Positions 32,080 to 34,001 of a stretch of DNA of 34,001 nt are shown piece by piece (the first letter of the stretch is position 1; each line of letters starts with the position of its first letter). Both the position numbers and the translations under genes were made by a program. The notes under the pieces were generated by a model, which saw nothing but the letters and a program-made list of their open reading frames with translations, was not told where the DNA came from and did not search any database. The DNA comes from Parachlamydiales bacterium (GTDB lineage: Bacteria > Chlamydiota > Chlamydiia > Chlamydiales > Rhabdochlamydiaceae). The stretch lies in assembly GCA_020053915.1 (NCBI GenBank), contig JAGVMG010000030.1, positions 1-34,001 of the forward strand. Reading direction: 5' to 3'.

Positions 32080-32798
32080 TACAATTTAAAATGGTCTTTT
32101 GTGGTTAAGGGGGTATGGTAGAGTCCTAGAGCAAAATGCTCACAGACTTCTTTTGCTTTTAAAGTGGTAACTTGTTTATGCACACACAAAAGGCGCTGTG
32201 CTTTATCGATGATGGTCTGCAAATCGTGGGTGACCATCACGATCGTCAAGGTTTCATTGAGTTTTTGCAGGAGCTGGAAAATTTGCTGCTCGGCATGGGG
32301 GTCAACGCTTGCTGTCGGTTCATCGAGAATGAGTAGTTTGGGGTGGTTGACAATGGCACGCGCGATGAGTACCCGCTGCGCTTGGCCTCCAGAAAGAGTG
32401 CCAAACGATTGATGTGCTAAATCTGAAAGGCCTACCGCCTCGAGGGCTTGGAGGACTTGTGTTTTAACTTTTTTGGGATACCCGCCCCACCATTTCAGTT
32501 GCGCTAGGCAGCCCATTCTCACTACGTCGAAAACGGAGATCGGAAAATCTTTATCGAATCTGGCGACTTGAGGAACGTAGCCAATCTCTTGAGAAGTACT
32601 TCCGAAAACGTGAACTTTTCCCTTAACAGGGGAGAGCATCCCTAAGATGAGCTTGAGAAGGGTGGTTTTTCCGCCGCCATTCGGCCCGAAAATTCCGATG
32701 AATTCCCCTTCGGAGATCGTCACATTGACCCCTTCTAAGGTCAATGTCTTATCATAGCCAAAGGAGAGGTTTTCAAGTGTGATGATGGGAGTGGGCAT
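32079..32798 (-). CDS. Metal ABC transporter ATP-binding protein
   Basis: 239 aa. GPNGGGKT (38-45) is Walker A, YVPQ (about 74-77) the Q-loop, LSGGQ (135-139) the signature, LLILDEP (155-161) Walker B and VTHD the switch His. It supplies energy to the permease that follows with a one-base overlap, and lies 8 bases after the binding-protein gene. It matches the CT416 position of the Chlamydia cluster. All motifs are intact. Confidence 0.95.
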   Translation of the reverse strand: MPTPIITLENLSFGYDKTLTLEGVNVTISEGEFIGIFGPNGGGKTTLLKLILGMLSPVKGKVHVFGSTSQEIGYVPQVARFDKDFPISVFDVVRMGCLAQLKWWGGYPKKVKTQVLQALEAVGLSDLAHQSFGTLSGGQAQRVLIARAIVNHPKLLILDEPTASVDPHAEQQIFQLLQKLNETLTIVMVTHDLQTIIDKAQRLLCVHKQVTTLKAKEVCEHFALGLYHTPLTTKDHFKL

Positions 32799-32806
32799 AA
32801 TTTCAA

Positions 32807-33676
32807 TTAATTATTTTTAGCAATAATCTGAGCGATTTGCCGTAAATTGTCCACATAATCTTCTGCATAGGGATTAACCATTGCTGTTGTAACCTTAAGT
32901 TCCTGTGCGATGAGCTCAGCGCCTTTGTTGCTATATTGGGGCTGCAGCAGCACTGCGGTCACTTTGAGTTTTTTTGCCTCATCAATCAGACTTGTGAGGT
33001 GTTGGGGCAGTGGGTCTTTGCCTTCTATCTCAATCGATAACTGAGTCAAATGGTAATCTTGGCAGAAGTAAGCAAAAGCGGGGTGGGAGACGAGAATTGC
33101 CTCGTTTTCCTTGGGCTTAAGAAGAAGAGTTAGTTCTTGGTCCAGTGCATCGAGTTCCTCAAGGAAAGAGGCAAGGCCTGTTTCGAACCTTAAGCTCATT
33201 TCTGGAAAGGCGGTTATCAATCCTTCTGCAATTGTCTTCGCTTGGATTTTGGCGAGGCGAGGGCTCATCCAAATATGCAGGTCGTTCCCTTCATGGTGGC
33301 AATGGGAATGTCCTTCTGCGTCGCATTCGCTCAGCATCGGCACCCCTTGCGTGACATCGGCGATGACCATTCCAGAATTGCGTTCTTTAAAGACGTTATA
33401 GACCTTTTGGTCGGCGGGATCTCCCAGTCGCACCCATAGACGTGCATCGGCAATGGCTTGCACTTCTTTTGGTTTCGGTTCGTAAACATGGGGATTCGAG
33501 TCTTCCGGAACGAGAATATGCACAGGGAAATCAGAGCCTGCGATCTTGTGAACAAAATAAGCATAAGGAGCCACGCTGACGAGCACGGTTGGGGGATTAG
33601 GCGTGGCAGTATTTTTTTGACACGAGGCAACGATCAGAAGGAAGGGCAGCAGCCAGAAAAGTGTTTTTTTTATCAT
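32807..33676 (-). CDS. Metal-binding lipoprotein of the ABC transporter (ZnuA/MntA family)
   Basis: 289 aa. MIKKTLFWLLPFLLIVASCQ is a lipoprotein signal with Cys19 in the VASC lipobox. Metal ligands of the family are visible: DSNPHVYEP (His63), NDLHIWMSP (His134) and VSHPAF (His198). A short His/Cys-rich loop (EGHSHCHHEG, about 121-130) lies before the second ligand, as in zinc-binding proteins. It is the first gene of the operon, matching CT415. The loop favours zinc over manganese (inference). Confidence 0.93.
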   Translation of the reverse strand: MIKKTLFWLLPFLLIVASCQKNTATPNPPTVLVSVAPYAYFVHKIAGSDFPVHILVPEDSNPHVYEPKPKEVQAIADARLWVRLGDPADQKVYNVFKERNSGMVIADVTQGVPMLSECDAEGHSHCHHEGNDLHIWMSPRLAKIQAKTIAEGLITAFPEMSLRFETGLASFLEELDALDQELTLLLKPKENEAILVSHPAFAYFCQDYHLTQLSIEIEGKDPLPQHLTSLIDEAKKLKVTAVLLQPQYSNKGAELIAQELKVTTAMVNPYAEDYVDNLRQIAQIIAKNN

Positions 33677-33812
33677 GGAAATAGATGGGGGTGTTTGAAA
33701 CAGCTATGCTCGCTTGGCAGGGCAATTTTTGCAAGGGAAAAGCGGTGAGGTGGATGTTTAATTCTTGTCAGATAACCGCAGGTTAAGTTAGTCTTGGTGC
33801 CGATCAGTTTTT

Positions 33813-33899
33813 GGAGGAGTGTCCGAGTGGCCGATGGAGCACGCTTGGAAAGCGTGTAAACGTGAAAACGTTTCGTGGGTTCGAATCCCACCTCCTCCG
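33813..33899 (+). tRNA. tRNA-Ser (GGA)
   Basis: An 87-nt class II tRNA with GGAGGAG/CTCCTCC acceptor stem, discriminator G, the loop TTGGAAA giving anticodon GGA, and a long variable arm (CGTGAAAACG region). The T arm is GTGGGTTCGAATCCCAC. It reads UCC and UCU. CCA is not encoded. Confidence 0.96.
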
Positions 33900-34001
33900 T
33901 CATTATCCCGCGGACACGAGAAAACTCGGTCGTTCACGGCCGAGATGAATCGCGCCTTTTCGGACACAGTGGCTTATAACTCTTCGATATGCTCCAAAGC
34001 C
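33900..34001. other. Downstream of tRNA-Ser
   Basis: A GC-rich hairpin CTCGG/CCGAG with an inner CGT/ACG stem lies at about 33925-33944, without a T-run. It could be part of the 3' end of the tRNA transcript. No gene is visible to the window end. Confidence 0.3.

Noticed and set aside
33673-33903. Open frame on the minus strand (76 aa) starting MTEEVGFEPTKRF
   Set aside because: It is the reverse translation of tRNA-Ser and its flank, a common artefact.

Overview
The window looks like chromosome from an environmental member of the Chlamydiota (Parachlamydiales; Waddlia- or Simkania-like is my best guess, not proven). Three things point there. First, the translation genes run rpsL-rpsG-fusA-rpsJ without tuf, with a CT441-type tail-specific protease gene divergent beside them, as in Chlamydia. 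Second, rplU-rpmA-obg lies next to a metal ABC transporter operon, matching the CT415-CT420 cluster of Chlamydia. Third, there are tandem Legionella/chlamydia-type outer-membrane beta-barrel proteins and long effector-like proteins with Ser-rich N-termini. All of this is read from the sequence and general family knowledge; no database search was run.

Layout. 1-1438: a kinase-fold-like hypothetical gene (minus) ending at a long hairpin. 1452-5040: the str-type ribosomal operon (minus) with its terminator and promoter. 5108-7235: tail-specific protease (plus). 7323-7395: tRNA-Phe. 7351-19900: a genomic island of about 12.5 kb inserted in the 3' half of tRNA-Phe and bounded by a 45-bp direct repeat with one mismatch. 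19906-22121: a displaced tRNA terminator, a serine-recombinase fossil, an exported nucleotidyltransferase-like protein, a gene fragment and a toxin-antitoxin-like pair. 22182-25457: three tandem outer-membrane barrel paralogues. 25514-28771: a 1085-aa F-box-like, helical-repeat protein. 28985-33676: obg, rpmA, rplU, two tiny basic proteins and a Zn/Mn-type ABC transporter. 33813-33899: tRNA-Ser(GGA).

The island is the accessory core. Its replication/mobility half has a tyrosine integrase coupled to an unknown 457-aa gene, a small excisionase-like HTH protein behind an operator-like palindrome, a Toprim/DUF5906-type primase-helicase, a repeat cluster just behind the primase that could be its replication origin, and a small-terminase-like HTH protein. 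I see no capsid, portal, tail or conjugation genes, so it resembles a phage satellite or an integrated P4-like plasmid. Its cargo half has a protein with three zinc ribbons and two HNH-like modules, an XRE regulator resembling restriction-modification controller proteins with a perfect operator palindrome upstream, a small membrane-anchored protein, a seven-zinc-ribbon protein interrupted by a Vsr/PD-(D/E)XK-like nuclease domain, and an FRG-domain protein. This cargo is the best candidate for an undescribed nucleic-acid-targeting (possibly anti-phage or anti-virus) system. Ten-bp TTTTACGCAA sites at both ends of the island look like integrase arm sites.

Small sites were found by eye. Start codons were chosen from visible Shine-Dalgarno sequences and often differ from the longest open frame.
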